64,000 nt of DNA from assembly GCA_937879855.1 (NCBI GenBank), contig CALFMO010000007.1, positions 310,001 to 374,000 on the forward strand, read 5' to 3'. A program made the translations under genes and the position numbers. The notes under the pieces are model-generated. The model was not told where the DNA came from, ran no database searches, and saw only the letters and a list, made by a program, of their open reading frames with translations. Shown piece after piece: positions 33,237 to 41,872 of this stretch (its first letter is position 1; each line of letters starts with the position of its first letter). Origin of the DNA: an uncultured Acidobacteriaceae bacterium (GTDB taxonomy: Bacteria; Acidobacteriota; Terriglobia; Terriglobales; Acidobacteriaceae).

Positions 33237-34412
33237 ATGCGTGAAGTCATTATTGCTTCGTCCGTCCGCACTCCCGTGGGACGCGCCTTCAAAGGCACGC
33301 TCCGCGCCACTCGTCCTGATGAACTGGCTGCAGTTGCCATCAAAGGCGCGCTGGAACGCATCCCGCAACTTGATCCCAAAGAAATCGAAGACGTCATCAT
33401 GGGCTGCGCCATGCCCGAAGCCGAGCAAGGGATGAACGTTGCACGCATCGCTTCCCTGCGCGCGGGATTGCCCGTCGAAGTTTCTGCGCTCACCATCAAC
33501 CGCTTTTGTTCCTCGGGACTGCAGTCGATTGCCATGGCCGCTGAGCGCATCATGAGCGGCGGCGCGGAAGTAATCGTCGCCGGAGGAACCGAATCCATGT
33601 CGATGATTCCCATGGGCGGTCACAAGATCTCGCCCAACCCATGGCTCGTCGATCATTATCCCGACGCGTATCTTTCCATGGGACTCACCGCCGAGCGTGT
33701 TGGCCAGCGTTTCGGTATTACACGACAGGCAGCGGATGAATTCTCCCTGCGCAGCCATCAAAAAGCGCTGGCCGCAATTCAGGCGGGGAAGTTTGACGAC
33801 GAAGTTGTACCCGTACCGGTGAGTTTCAGCACGCCGAATGGCTCGAAACCGAAGCGTCAGGAGATTGTTTTCAAAACCGACGAAGGTCCGCGCGGTGACA
33901 CTTCGCTGGAAGCGCTGTCATCGCTGAAGCCCGCGTTTCACATGAAAGGCGCAGTGACCGCCGGCAACTCGTCGCAAATGTCCGATGGCGCAGCCGCTGC
34001 CGTAGTCATGTCGGCCGAGCGCGCCAAGGCGTTAGGCATCCAGCCGCTGGCTCGCTATGTCTCATTCGCAACCGCAGGATACAAGCCAGAAGAAATGGGA
34101 TTAGGCCCGGTGTTTGCAATTCCTAAGGCACTGAAGATGGCGGGGCTAAAGCTCTCCGACATCGATGTGATCGAGTTGAACGAAGCGTTCGCCGCACAGT
34201 CGCTGGCGGTAATCAAAGAAGCAGGCCTGGATCTGGAGAAAGTCAATCCCAACGGCGGCGCGATCGCCTTGGGACATCCGCTTGGATGCACAGGAGCCAA
34301 GTTGACGGCCACCGTGATCCGCGAACTGAAGCGCCGCAAAGCCCGCTATGGCATGGTCACGATGTGCGTCGGTGGAGGCATGGGCGCGGCAGGAATCTTC
34401 GAAAATCTCTAA
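33237..34412 (+). CDS. fadA: Acetyl-CoA acyltransferase (thiolase), FadA-like
   Basis: The 391-residue thiolase should split 3-ketoacyl-CoA with CoA, the last step of the beta-oxidation cycle. The acyl-accepting Cys91 is in INRFCSSGLQ, the catalytic His is in GGAIALGHPLGCTGA, and the second Cys is in TMCVGGGMGA; all are intact. NEAFAAQ is present as well. GGAGA lies 7 nt before the ATG at 33237; a 15-codon upstream extension has no such signal. Its place between the FadN-like and FadE-like genes supports a role in beta-oxidation over an acetoacetyl-CoA thiolase in synthesis. Confidence 0.93.
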   Translation: MREVIIASSVRTPVGRAFKGTLRATRPDELAAVAIKGALERIPQLDPKEIEDVIMGCAMPEAEQGMNVARIASLRAGLPVEVSALTINRFCSSGLQSIAMAAERIMSGGAEVIVAGGTESMSMIPMGGHKISPNPWLVDHYPDAYLSMGLTAERVGQRFGITRQAADEFSLRSHQKALAAIQAGKFDDEVVPVPVSFSTPNGSKPKRQEIVFKTDEGPRGDTSLEALSSLKPAFHMKGAVTAGNSSQMSDGAAAAVVMSAERAKALGIQPLARYVSFATAGYKPEEMGLGPVFAIPKALKMAGLKLSDIDVIELNEAFAAQSLAVIKEAGLDLEKVNPNGGAIALGHPLGCTGAKLTATVIRELKRRKARYGMVTMCVGGGMGAAGIFENL

Positions 34413-34423
34413 CCCAAACCTTT

Positions 34424-34501
34424 AACCACAAAGGACACGAAGGTTCACGAAGGAAATCAATGTAACGGGTTCCTTCGTGAACCTTCGTGTCCTTCGTGGT
34501 T
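34424..34501. repeat. Long palindromic repeat of the AACCAC family, copy 1
   Basis: A 32-nt arm, AACCACAAAGGACACGAAGG and on (34424-34455), is matched by an inverted arm (34470-34501) at 31 of 32 positions with a 14-nt loop. It starts 11 nt after the thiolase stop and ends 40 nt before the GxxExxY gene. It could form a long RNA hairpin and stop transcription, but it lacks a T-run. Confidence 0.85.
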
Positions 34502-34541
34502 CCCGCTTTGGGTTTTTGTTCTTTGTTTTTTCCCAAAAATT

Positions 34542-35021
34542 GTGACGGATGATCTGGACCGAGTCGCGAAGTCAGGATATATAGGCTATGTGTCCACCGT
34601 TGCGATCCATCGATTGAGCGCGCAAGAAGTCAGCCATGCCGTCATTACGGCGGCGATGAAAGTGCACTCCGAGTTAGGCGCAGGATTACTCGAGAGCGCC
34701 TATCAAGCGTGCTTGCATCACGAACTGCAAGAAGCAGGTATTCGAGCCGCGTGTCAAGTCGGGCTTCCCGTCGTCTATCGCGGCGTGAAACTTGAAATTG
34801 GATATCGCATGGATCTTCTGGTTGAGGATGTTGTTATTGTGGAGATCAAGTCCGTGGACGCCATCTCTCCCATTCATCAGGCTCAGATCATCTCCTACCT
34901 CAAACTCAGCGGCCGATCTCTCGGACTGCTCATCAACTTCAATGTCGTCCACCTGAAAGACGGAATCAAGCGCTTCGTGAATGGAAGTGGGTGGCAGCAA
35001 GCGCAAACCTTCAACCACTAA
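34542..35021 (+). CDS. GxxExxY protein with PD-(D/E)XK (RecB/Cas4-like) nuclease motifs
   Basis: The 159-residue protein has the name-giving motif G48-L-L-E51-S-A-Y54 in a helix, then the nuclease-type core: Asp91 in GYRMDLLVED, Glu101-x-Lys103 in VIVEIKSVD, and Q115-x-x-x-Y119 in QIISYL. This D, ExK, QxxxY layout is that of RecB/Cas4-like nucleases. The role of GxxExxY proteins is not established. The start is a GTG; a later GTG at the VSTVAIHRL stretch is possible. The gene lies 40 nt after a 78-bp palindrome, and its own end (AAC CAC TAA GG) is formed by the first bases of a degenerate copy of the same repeat. Confidence 0.82.
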   Translation: MTDDLDRVAKSGYIGYVSTVAIHRLSAQEVSHAVITAAMKVHSELGAGLLESAYQACLHHELQEAGIRAACQVGLPVVYRGVKLEIGYRMDLLVEDVVIVEIKSVDAISPIHQAQIISYLKLSGRSLGLLINFNVVHLKDGIKRFVNGSGWQQAQTFNH

Positions 35022-35071
35022 GGGCGTCCTTCAACTTCGCTCAGGGTAGGCTGCGGTTCACCAAGGAAATC
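35013..35071. repeat. Disrupted left arm of the AACCAC repeat overlapping the GxxExxY stop codon
   Basis: AACCACTAAGG (35013-35023) and GTTCACCAAGGAAATC (35056-35071) match the two ends of the left arm of the repeat at 34424. The 8 nt normally between them are replaced by 32 nt that include CCTTCAACTTCGCTCAGGG, itself shared in inverted form with 57702-57724. So one repeat appears to have been inserted into another. No right arm is present. Confidence 0.65.
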
Positions 35072-35100
35072 TTCAACCACCTGCCCTTCGGCGCTATAAT
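35072..35100 (+). promoter_or_regulatory. Sigma-70-type promoter TTCAAC-N17-TATAAT
   Basis: TTCAAC (35072-35077) and a consensus TATAAT (35095-35100) are 17 nt apart. The expected start point is just before an AGGAGG Shine-Dalgarno (35108-35113), which is 7 nt from the ATG at 35121. This is the best-formed promoter in the window. Confidence 0.75.
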
Positions 35101-35120
35101 TCGCCTCAGGAGGGTTCTTT

Positions 35121-35582
35121 ATGACTCTCGCTCGCTTTCTCGTCGTGTTATTCGTATGCTCTCTGCCTGCCTTCGCGCAGGATCAGCAGTTGATCGCACC
35201 TCAGAATCCTGACAACGTTGCAGTTGCTGCGAATCACGACTCCGCTACGCGCTCGGATTCGTGGAGGATTTTGCCGGATCAGTCTTCGAATTTCAGTTCT
35301 GATTCGATGGATCGCATGCGTATAGACCAGTATGTTCACGATCAGATAAAAGGCGATTTCCGCAGCGGTCGGTCCAATGAAGCCAAGAGACGCACGCTGG
35401 TGATGGGCTTGGGCGGTCCTCTGGATACGGATGCGACCTGCTTCACCATGCGCAGCTACGTGGTCGCGCGCGATTCCAAGGATTCCGATTCCACGCATCC
35501 CACCGGCTATTCAACTTGCCAACCGGCGTCCAAATATCGAGTAAGGACCACCGAGCAAGGAACGGTCGTACAGGACCGCTGA
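35121..35582 (+). CDS. Small secreted protein of unknown function
   Basis: The 153-residue protein has a clear signal peptide (MTLARFLVVLFVCSLPAFAQ, cleaved after AFA) and a polar mature part of about 134 residues with two Cys residues (in DATCFTMRSYVVAR and YSTCQPAS) that could form a disulphide. The phrase CFTMRSYVVARD...PTGYSTCQPA recurs, to my knowledge, in acidobacterial secreted proteins of unknown role. Strong promoter and AGGAGG Shine-Dalgarno suggest high expression. It lies between two members of the AACCAC repeat family. Confidence 0.8.
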   Translation: MTLARFLVVLFVCSLPAFAQDQQLIAPQNPDNVAVAANHDSATRSDSWRILPDQSSNFSSDSMDRMRIDQYVHDQIKGDFRSGRSNEAKRRTLVMGLGGPLDTDATCFTMRSYVVARDSKDSDSTHPTGYSTCQPASKYRVRTTEQGTVVQDR

Positions 35583-35604
35583 AGCCGAAATCTTCAAAAC
35601 CTGG

Positions 35605-35683
35605 AACCACCAAGGACACGAAGGTTCACGAAGGAATTCGAGTCGTGTGTTTTCCTTCGTGAACCTTCGTGTCCTTGGTGGTT
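35605..35683. repeat. Long palindromic repeat of the AACCAC family, copy 2
   Basis: Two 32-nt arms, 35605-35636 and 35652-35683, are perfectly complementary with a 15-nt loop. Compared with copy 1 the left arm has AACCACC for AACCACA and the right arm has GGTGGTT for CGTGGTT, so the pair is C-G here where copy 1 has A-C. It lies 23 nt after the secreted-protein gene. Confidence 0.88.
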
Positions 35684-35836
35684 CCCGCTCTGTGTTTGCC
35701 CTAAACTTCCGGCACAAAACCCCCATAAACGCCGGAGATTCCCGTCTATCTTTCCCTGCCCTCCCGCATTAGAATTAAAAAGTGTTTTCCGCCGCGTCCT
35801 GCAAGGGCTCGGCGGTTTCTTTATCGAGGGATAGAC

Positions 35837-37636
35837 ATGGCAACGGTCACGGCGGTTCCGAAGAACAAGATTTCCGGCGGCAGCTTTCTGCTGGAAGCGC
35901 GGCAGCCAAAGGAAGTTTTCACACCGGAAGACTTCAGCGAACAGCATCAACTCATCGGGCAAACGGCGGAAGAGTTCGCCATGAACGAAATCGTGCCCAA
36001 CATTGAAAAAATTGAGCACAAAGATTTCTCCGTTTCCCGCGAGCTTCTGAAAAAGGCGGGCGAACTCGGGCTCAGTGGCGTCGAGATCCCCGAAGCCTAC
36101 GGCGGCCTCGAGATGGATAAGGTCACCGCCGCGGTGATCGCCGATCACATCGCCAAGTATGCCGGCTTCGCCACCACTTGGGGCGCACACAGCGGCATCG
36201 GCATGCTGCCCATCGTCTACTTCGGCACCGAAGAGCAGAAGAACAAATACCTGCCGCGCCTTGCCTCCGGCGAGATCGTCGGCGCGTATGCCTTGTCGGA
36301 AGCCTCTTCCGGCTCCGATGCGCTCAACTGCCGGGCTCGCGCCGAGCTTTCGTCTGACGGGAAGCACTACGTCCTCAACGGCGAAAAAATGTGGATCACC
36401 AACGCGGGATTCGCCGACCTGTTCACAGTGTTCGCCAAAATCAACGGCGAGAAGTTCAGCGCATTTCTGGTGGAGAGAACTTTCCCCGGCTTCTCGGTCG
36501 GCGCCGAAGAACACAAGATGGGGATCCGCGGCTCGTCGACCTGCCCCATCATTCTTAACGACTGCAAAGTTCCGGTGGAAAACCTGCTGGGCGACATCGG
36601 CAAGGGCCACGTGATCGCTTTCAACATTCTGAACGTGGGCCGCTTCAAGCTAGGCGCGATGTGCGTGGGGGGTGGCCGCGTTTCGCTGGAGAACGCCATT
36701 GGCTACGCCAAGCAACGCAAGGCGTTCAATAAGGTGATCGCCGACTTCGGGCTCGTGCGGGAAAAGATCGCCAACATGGCAACGCTACTCTACGTTGGCG
36801 AATCGCTCGTCTATCGCACGGTTGCCATGATGGACACGGCTCTGAGCGAGGTCGACAAATCGGCGGCCGACGCGGCTAAGCAGGCACTGAAGGCCATCGA
36901 GGAATATGCCGTCGAATGCTCCATCATCAAAGTGTGGGGCTCGGAGATGATCGACTACGTCGTCGATGAGACCGTGCAGATTTATGCGGGTTACGGATTT
37001 GTCGAGGAGTATCCCGCCGAGCGCGCGTATCGCGATGCCCGTATCAATCGCATCTTCGAAGGAACCAACGAGATCAACCGTCTGATTATTACAGGATTCC
37101 TGCTGAAGCGCGCGATGACCGGACAGTTGCCGCTGATGCCGGCAATCAAGAAACTGATGGACGAGGTGCTCTCGGGACCGTCGGCTGCCGAAGGACTGGA
37201 AGGCGCGCTGCCCGAGGAACGAAAATTAGTGGCTCAAGCTAAAAAGCTGGGCCTGTTTGCGGCCGGTGCAGCCACGCAGAAATACATGCAGGCCATCCAA
37301 GATCAGCAGGAGATCATGGGCGCAATCGCCGACATGACCATCGAGACCTACGCCATGGAGTCGGCTGTTTTGCGCGCACAGAAGATCGTGCAGACCAAAG
37401 GCGAGGCCGGCGCGGCATTGCCGATCGCGATGACGCGAGTGTATCTCTCGCAGGCGATGGAAAAAATCGAGTCTGCCGCGCGGAAGGTAATTGCCGCCGT
37501 GGCCGACGGCGATATGATGCGCACGCAGCTTGCGATTCTGCGGCGGCTGGCGAAGTATGAACCGTTCAATACCATCGCACTGCGGCAGCAGATCGCGCAG
37601 AAGATGATCGAGCGCGGCAAATACACGCTGGCTTAG
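35837..37636 (+). CDS. Acyl-CoA dehydrogenase, long FadE (B. subtilis-like) form
   Basis: The 599-residue flavoprotein catalyses the first beta-oxidation step, acyl-CoA to trans-2-enoyl-CoA. The FAD/substrate-binding signature AYALSEASSGSDA and the WITNAGFAD segment are in the central domain, and the catalytic Glu is in RIFEGTNEINRL. The extra C-terminal 180 or so residues beyond the classical 380-residue core match the long FadE class found beside fadN and fadA in Bacillus. GAGGG lies about 7 nt before the ATG. The electron acceptor (ETF) genes are not in this window. Confidence 0.93.
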   Translation: MATVTAVPKNKISGGSFLLEARQPKEVFTPEDFSEQHQLIGQTAEEFAMNEIVPNIEKIEHKDFSVSRELLKKAGELGLSGVEIPEAYGGLEMDKVTAAVIADHIAKYAGFATTWGAHSGIGMLPIVYFGTEEQKNKYLPRLASGEIVGAYALSEASSGSDALNCRARAELSSDGKHYVLNGEKMWITNAGFADLFTVFAKINGEKFSAFLVERTFPGFSVGAEEHKMGIRGSSTCPIILNDCKVPVENLLGDIGKGHVIAFNILNVGRFKLGAMCVGGGRVSLENAIGYAKQRKAFNKVIADFGLVREKIANMATLLYVGESLVYRTVAMMDTALSEVDKSAADAAKQALKAIEEYAVECSIIKVWGSEMIDYVVDETVQIYAGYGFVEEYPAERAYRDARINRIFEGTNEINRLIITGFLLKRAMTGQLPLMPAIKKLMDEVLSGPSAAEGLEGALPEERKLVAQAKKLGLFAAGAATQKYMQAIQDQQEIMGAIADMTIETYAMESAVLRAQKIVQTKGEAGAALPIAMTRVYLSQAMEKIESAARKVIAAVADGDMMRTQLAILRRLAKYEPFNTIALRQQIAQKMIERGKYTLA

Positions 37637-37650
37637 AATCAACACACCTT

Positions 37651-37712
37651 AACCACAGAGAACACAGAGATCACAGAGGACTACCCTGTGAAACTCTGCG
37701 CCCTCTGTGGTT
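37651..37712. repeat. AACCACAGAG palindromic repeat
   Basis: AACCACAGAGAACACAGAG and on (37651-37679) pairs imperfectly with an inverted arm (37684-37712) ending CCCTCTGTGGTT; the 12 outermost positions match best. It is a variant of the AACCAC family in which GAAGG is replaced by CAGAG. It starts 14 nt after the acyl-CoA dehydrogenase stop. Confidence 0.75.
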
Positions 37713-37747
37713 TTCGCTTCCGTCCTTCCTCTGATACAAATGTCACG

Positions 37748-38803
37748 ATGAAAATCACAGCTTTCCCTCTCTTCGCCGCAATCGCTCTTGCTCCAACGTT
37801 AGCTGCGCAATCGAATTCAGCCCCGCAGCAAGATTCCGCGACCTTCGATCCCGACGGTACCGCCCACATCATGCGCACAGTTCCGATGCCGACGACCATC
37901 AGTCCTGAGGCGCAGAACTGGCTGGCGTCGCTTACGCAACAAAAGGGAGGACAGCAGACTCTCGCGGAGCGCCGGGCGCGCACCGATGAATGGCGCAAGT
38001 TCGGCTCCGGGGAAGCACGCAAGTACTATCCAGCCAATGTCGAGGAGACGACGACTGCGGGAGTTCGCACCGACATCATCACGCCACTGACCATGCCCGA
38101 GGCTAATCGCAACCGCGTACTGATTAACCTGCACGGTGGCGGATTCAACTCCGACTCGGGCTCTCTGATTGAAGGTATTCCAATCGCGAACCTGGCGAAA
38201 ACGAAAGTTGTATCGGTCTATTACCGTCTCGCGCCGGAAAATCCCTTCCCTGCCGCGGTGGACGATGTGGTCGCGGTCTACAAGGAACTCCTGAAGACGT
38301 ACAAGCCAGGCAGCATCGGAATCTTCGGCACTTCGGCGGGTGCGATCCTGACCGCTGAAGTAGCGGTTCGTCTTAAACAATCAGGTCTGCCCCTTCCGGC
38401 GGCGCTGGGAATTTTCTCCGGCCTCGGCGATTTCAGCCGCGTCGGCGATTCCCGGCAGCTGTTTACCCTGAATGGATTTCCCGGCGAGATGCTGCCCATC
38501 GATTCCAATCATCTCCCCGACGATCAATATGTCGGCAAGATCGATCGTAGAGATCCAATGCTGTCGCCGCTTTTCGCCGACCTGCACGGAATGCCGCCTA
38601 GCCTGCTCGTCACCAGCACGCGCGATATTCTGCTGAGCGACACGGCCACGTTGCATCGGGCGCTGCTGCAGGCGGGCGTTGATGCCCGCCTGGTCGTCTT
38701 CGAGGCGCTGCCCCACGCCTTCTGGTATCACTTCCAGTTGCCCGAAACTAAAGAGGCGCTGGAACAGATGGCGAAGTTCTTCGACGAGAAGGTCGGTCGC
38801 TAG
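37748..38803 (+). CDS. Secreted alpha/beta-hydrolase (HSL/GDXG esterase type)
   Basis: The 351-residue protein starts with a signal peptide (MKITAFPLFAAIALAPTLAA). The oxyanion-hole motif HGGGF is in INLHGGGFNSDSG, the nucleophile Ser is in GTSAGA, and the acid and His are probably in STRDILLSDT and LPHAFWYHF. It also has the YRLAPENPFPAAVDDV segment that defines the hormone-sensitive-lipase family. It is an extracytoplasmic esterase of unknown substrate. The ATG at 37748 begins the signal peptide; the 20 codons above it are repeat sequence. Confidence 0.9.
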   Translation: MKITAFPLFAAIALAPTLAAQSNSAPQQDSATFDPDGTAHIMRTVPMPTTISPEAQNWLASLTQQKGGQQTLAERRARTDEWRKFGSGEARKYYPANVEETTTAGVRTDIITPLTMPEANRNRVLINLHGGGFNSDSGSLIEGIPIANLAKTKVVSVYYRLAPENPFPAAVDDVVAVYKELLKTYKPGSIGIFGTSAGAILTAEVAVRLKQSGLPLPAALGIFSGLGDFSRVGDSRQLFTLNGFPGEMLPIDSNHLPDDQYVGKIDRRDPMLSPLFADLHGMPPSLLVTSTRDILLSDTATLHRALLQAGVDARLVVFEALPHAFWYHFQLPETKEALEQMAKFFDEKVGR

Positions 38804-38810
38804 AATTCGG

Positions 38811-40238
38811 CTAAAGAACATCGACCACAATCAGCGTGATATCGTCCTGCTGGCTGGTGGATGCCGGTTGCCACATTCGGAGTTCGGCCAGCAGTTGCCG
38901 GGTCAACTCGTATGGCGGTTGCGATCGATTATCGCGGACCACTTTTTCCAGTCGCCGCTCTCCGAATGATTCGCCGCGAGAGTTCTCTGGTTCGATCAGC
39001 CCGTCGGTATAAATCAGGAAGCGGTCGCGGAGCTCAATCGCCAGAGTGCGCACAGGATATTCGGAGTCCGGAGCAACACCAAACAGCAAGCCGTTGCTCT
39101 CGACGGATTGCAGCTCACCGCACGCGTCCTTCCAGCAGAGCAACGGCGGATGCCCCGCAGCCGAATATCGCGCACTACGGTTTTCTGTATCGATCCACAG
39201 ATAGGCTGCGGAAGTGAGTTGGCCGCGCAGTTCCGTGGAGAGAATGCGATTCAAACCGCCCAGCACCTGCGCCGGATCATGGGCAACGCCAACTACGGAC
39301 TGCATCGCCACTTTGATCATGGAAGAAATCAGCGCAGCCGGAACGCCATGCCCGGAGACATCCGCCACAAGAATACCGAGATGGTTCTGGTTCGACCCGA
39401 CGAATTGGTAGAAGTCGCCCGCGACCGAGGTCATGGGATGGTAAGAAGCAGCAATGCGGAGGTTCCCAAGTTCGGGCACGCTCGCGGGAAGAATCGAAGA
39501 CTGGATCTGCCGCGCCGTCTCCAGTTCTGTTTCGATGGAGAGCAGGCGACGCTCATTGGTAAACACAATCTGCAGAGCTACGTATCCGAGCGAAAATAGA
39601 AGCACTCCAAAACCCAAGGAAGCCACTAAAGGCAGCACGCGATAGCGCAACACCGCCCCCAGGTTGGTGTACAGCGCTTCCGACGCAAAAAGCAGCGTGG
39701 CAGCAATCAGAACGCGGTGATCGGGGATTACGAGGTACCGGGAAGCAAGTCTGGGAACCAGCACAACCGCTAACAAGACAAGCATGGCGAGAACTGCGAG
39801 CAGGTTGTTGTAGAACATCCATTTGTCGGCTGGGCCGCCGGCGAGGAACGTGACAAAACCGAGCAGCGCAATGGCCAGGCCCGCGAAGATTTCCAGTTGA
39901 ATCAGGATTCTGATCGCGCCAAGAGTCAATTCCCGCCAGGCGAACAAGGCAGAAATCAGCAGCAGGTACATGACCGCCGTATTGACGTAGAGCGCGGCGG
40001 ATTGCAAGGAGTGTGGCAGAACCTGCAAAATGATGGGCGACTGGCCCAGTGCCTGGAGACCGTACATCGCGCTCCAGATTCCCCACCATACGAGGATGCT
40101 AGCGCCCCGCCGCCAACGGATGGCTGCCATAGCGCAGGCTGTCGCTCCCACGGACAAGAAGACCGTTCCCAGGACGATGTTGATCACGTCGCCGCGGAGG
40201 GTTGCCAGGGCTGCATCCGCGGCGCTAGTGCTATCCAT
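38811..40238 (-). CDS. Membrane PP2C-type serine/threonine phosphatase (RsbU/SpoIIE-like)
   Basis: The 475-residue protein has an N-terminal membrane half with about six to seven hydrophobic segments (residues about 15-225), then a short linker LETELETARQIQSSILP and a SpoIIE-type PP2C domain (about 255-470). Metal-binding Asp residues are in SVAGDFYQF, VADVSGHGVPAALISS and FLIYTDGLIE. The ARQIQ...LLP linker is characteristic of RsbU-like phosphatases that act on anti-sigma-factor antagonists, so it probably senses an envelope signal and controls a partner-switching module not seen here. It is convergent with the esterase gene, 7 bp away. Confidence 0.9.
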   Translation of the reverse strand: MDSTSAADAALATLRGDVINIVLGTVFLSVGATACAMAAIRWRRGASILVWWGIWSAMYGLQALGQSPIILQVLPHSLQSAALYVNTAVMYLLLISALFAWRELTLGAIRILIQLEIFAGLAIALLGFVTFLAGGPADKWMFYNNLLAVLAMLVLLAVVLVPRLASRYLVIPDHRVLIAATLLFASEALYTNLGAVLRYRVLPLVASLGFGVLLFSLGYVALQIVFTNERRLLSIETELETARQIQSSILPASVPELGNLRIAASYHPMTSVAGDFYQFVGSNQNHLGILVADVSGHGVPAALISSMIKVAMQSVVGVAHDPAQVLGGLNRILSTELRGQLTSAAYLWIDTENRSARYSAAGHPPLLCWKDACGELQSVESNGLLFGVAPDSEYPVRTLAIELRDRFLIYTDGLIEPENSRGESFGERRLEKVVRDNRSQPPYELTRQLLAELRMWQPASTSQQDDITLIVVDVL

Positions 40239-40282
40239 TTGAGACCCCGATTTCGCACTAAGAAACTATTTGCCGGTGTCGC

Positions 40283-41794
40283 TTACTCGGGCACGAGCAT
40301 GTAGCTAACGAATGCCACCTGCTTGCTGTCGGGCGACCATGAGGGAACGTTGATGGTGCCCTGGCCGCCGAAGAGTTTTGCGAGCACCGTGATCTTCTTA
40401 TCGGCAAGCGACATGAGCCGCAACATTACGTCTTTGTTTTCGGGATGGCCGGTCACGTCGGCGCCGTAGGTGAGGAACACCATCCACTGGCCGTCGGGAG
40501 AGATGTGTGGAAACCAGTTGTTGAGATCGTCGGAGAAGACTTGCTCCTGCTCGCTGCCGTCAGGCTTCATGCGCCAGATCTGCATGTGGCCGGTGCGCTC
40601 GGAGTTGAAGTAGATGTACTTTCCGTCCGGCGAATATTCCGGGCCGTCGTCCAATCCCTTGGCAGTGGTCAATCGCGTTTCTTCGCCGCCCGCGGCCGGG
40701 ATCGTGTAGATGTCGAAGTCACCGTTACGCCGGCCGACGAAGGCGAGGGCCTTGCCGTCGGGAGACCAGCCATGCCAGTACGATGGAGACTTCTGCGTGA
40801 TGCGGCGTGGCACCCCGCCATCGATTGGAACGATATACACCTGCAATTCCTTGTTGCCTTGCGAATTATCGCTGACTGCGAGTTGGGTACCGTCCGGAGA
40901 TATCCCATGATCGTTGTTACAGCGCGTGGCGAGGCCGGTATCGATGACGTGGGGCCAGCCCTTGTCTACGGACAAGCCTTCGATGTGGCCGTCGCGATTA
41001 AAGAGAAACATGCGACCGTTGCGAGTCCAATTCGGAGCTTCGAAGCGTCCCGACGCGAGATAAGCGACGCGGCGGTCGGCGGAGGAGATCGTCACGGTTT
41101 CGAGCGTGCTATAGAGAGTTGGCTTGCCCGTCTCGGCTGGAGCAGCTTGCGTCAGGTCGACGTTGGAGAACACTGCCTTTTCCACCACGTCCTTGTCATG
41201 CGAGCACACGCCGAGCCCCACATAGAACGGGTCTTGCAGCGGAATGCGCAGCCATCCGCCGGCGACTTCGGGCTCGCCCCCGTTCGCGGCCAGGGACATG
41301 TAGACGTAGTCGCCGCGCTTGGTGATGCGCAGGCGCTTCGGGGCGGAGAAGTTGGATTGAATCTCGCGCGTGATCGCGCCTTTTTCGTCGCGAAATTGCA
41401 GAGCAGTCATGCCGCTCGCGTGAAGAGTCACATCGGCATAGACAGAGTCGGCGTCCAGAGTCTGCCGCAGCATCAGGACCGCTTTCTTGTGTTCATTTCC
41501 AGTTGTGGTCAGGAAAGAAATGTCGGCCGTCAGCGTCACGTCGCCTGAAATTTTTTTCCATGCGAACTGGAAGGCGTCTGCCGCGAACCACATGTTTTCG
41601 CCGCTGCCGCTGATGGTGTAGGTTCGCTTGGCAGCGTCATAGTCGACTGAGCCTGGATGCAGGACTGTGCCTACGTCGTTGTGACTCTCGAAGATTCCAA
41701 GCGACGACGGGACATCTTGGGCAGGAGATGCGATTACGGGAATGAGAACAAAAGCTGTGACTGCTACCAGTATTAATGTGCGAAGGCTGCGCAT
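40283..41794 (-). CDS. Secreted DUF1349 plus PD40 beta-propeller protein
   Basis: The 503-residue protein has a signal peptide (MRSLRTLILVAVTAFVLIPV), a jelly-roll-type N-terminal domain (about 30-215) like DUF1349/3-keto-disaccharide-binding domains (DAFQFAWKKISGDVTLTADI), and a C-terminal TolB-like propeller (about 235-500) with PD40 repeats such as ISPDGTQLAVSD, WSPDGKALAFVG, YSPDGKYIYFNS and ISPDGQWMVFLT. It is probably periplasmic and may bind carbohydrate. The ATG at 41794 has GGAGG 5 nt before it; an ATG four codons up is less good. It is divergent from the alpha-galactosidase gene, which fits a glycan-related role. Confidence 0.82.
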   Translation of the reverse strand: MRSLRTLILVAVTAFVLIPVIASPAQDVPSSLGIFESHNDVGTVLHPGSVDYDAAKRTYTISGSGENMWFAADAFQFAWKKISGDVTLTADISFLTTTGNEHKKAVLMLRQTLDADSVYADVTLHASGMTALQFRDEKGAITREIQSNFSAPKRLRITKRGDYVYMSLAANGGEPEVAGGWLRIPLQDPFYVGLGVCSHDKDVVEKAVFSNVDLTQAAPAETGKPTLYSTLETVTISSADRRVAYLASGRFEAPNWTRNGRMFLFNRDGHIEGLSVDKGWPHVIDTGLATRCNNDHGISPDGTQLAVSDNSQGNKELQVYIVPIDGGVPRRITQKSPSYWHGWSPDGKALAFVGRRNGDFDIYTIPAAGGEETRLTTAKGLDDGPEYSPDGKYIYFNSERTGHMQIWRMKPDGSEQEQVFSDDLNNWFPHISPDGQWMVFLTYGADVTGHPENKDVMLRLMSLADKKITVLAKLFGGQGTINVPSWSPDSKQVAFVSYMLVPE

Positions 41795-41872
41795 GAACTC
41801 CTCCATCGCAAAAAGAGAGAGATGACCAACCCGGCATTGTAAATGCATCCGAGCCACGCGCGGGTTGACGAT

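Noticed and set aside
35594..36610. 338-codon minus-strand ORF opposite the acyl-CoA dehydrogenase gene
   Set aside because: It is antisense to the conserved flavoprotein domain and partly consists of translated palindromic repeat.
40445..41548. 367-codon plus-strand ORF opposite the PD40 propeller gene
   Set aside because: The minus strand has a signal peptide, a Shine-Dalgarno and repeated SPDGK motifs; the plus ORF has none.
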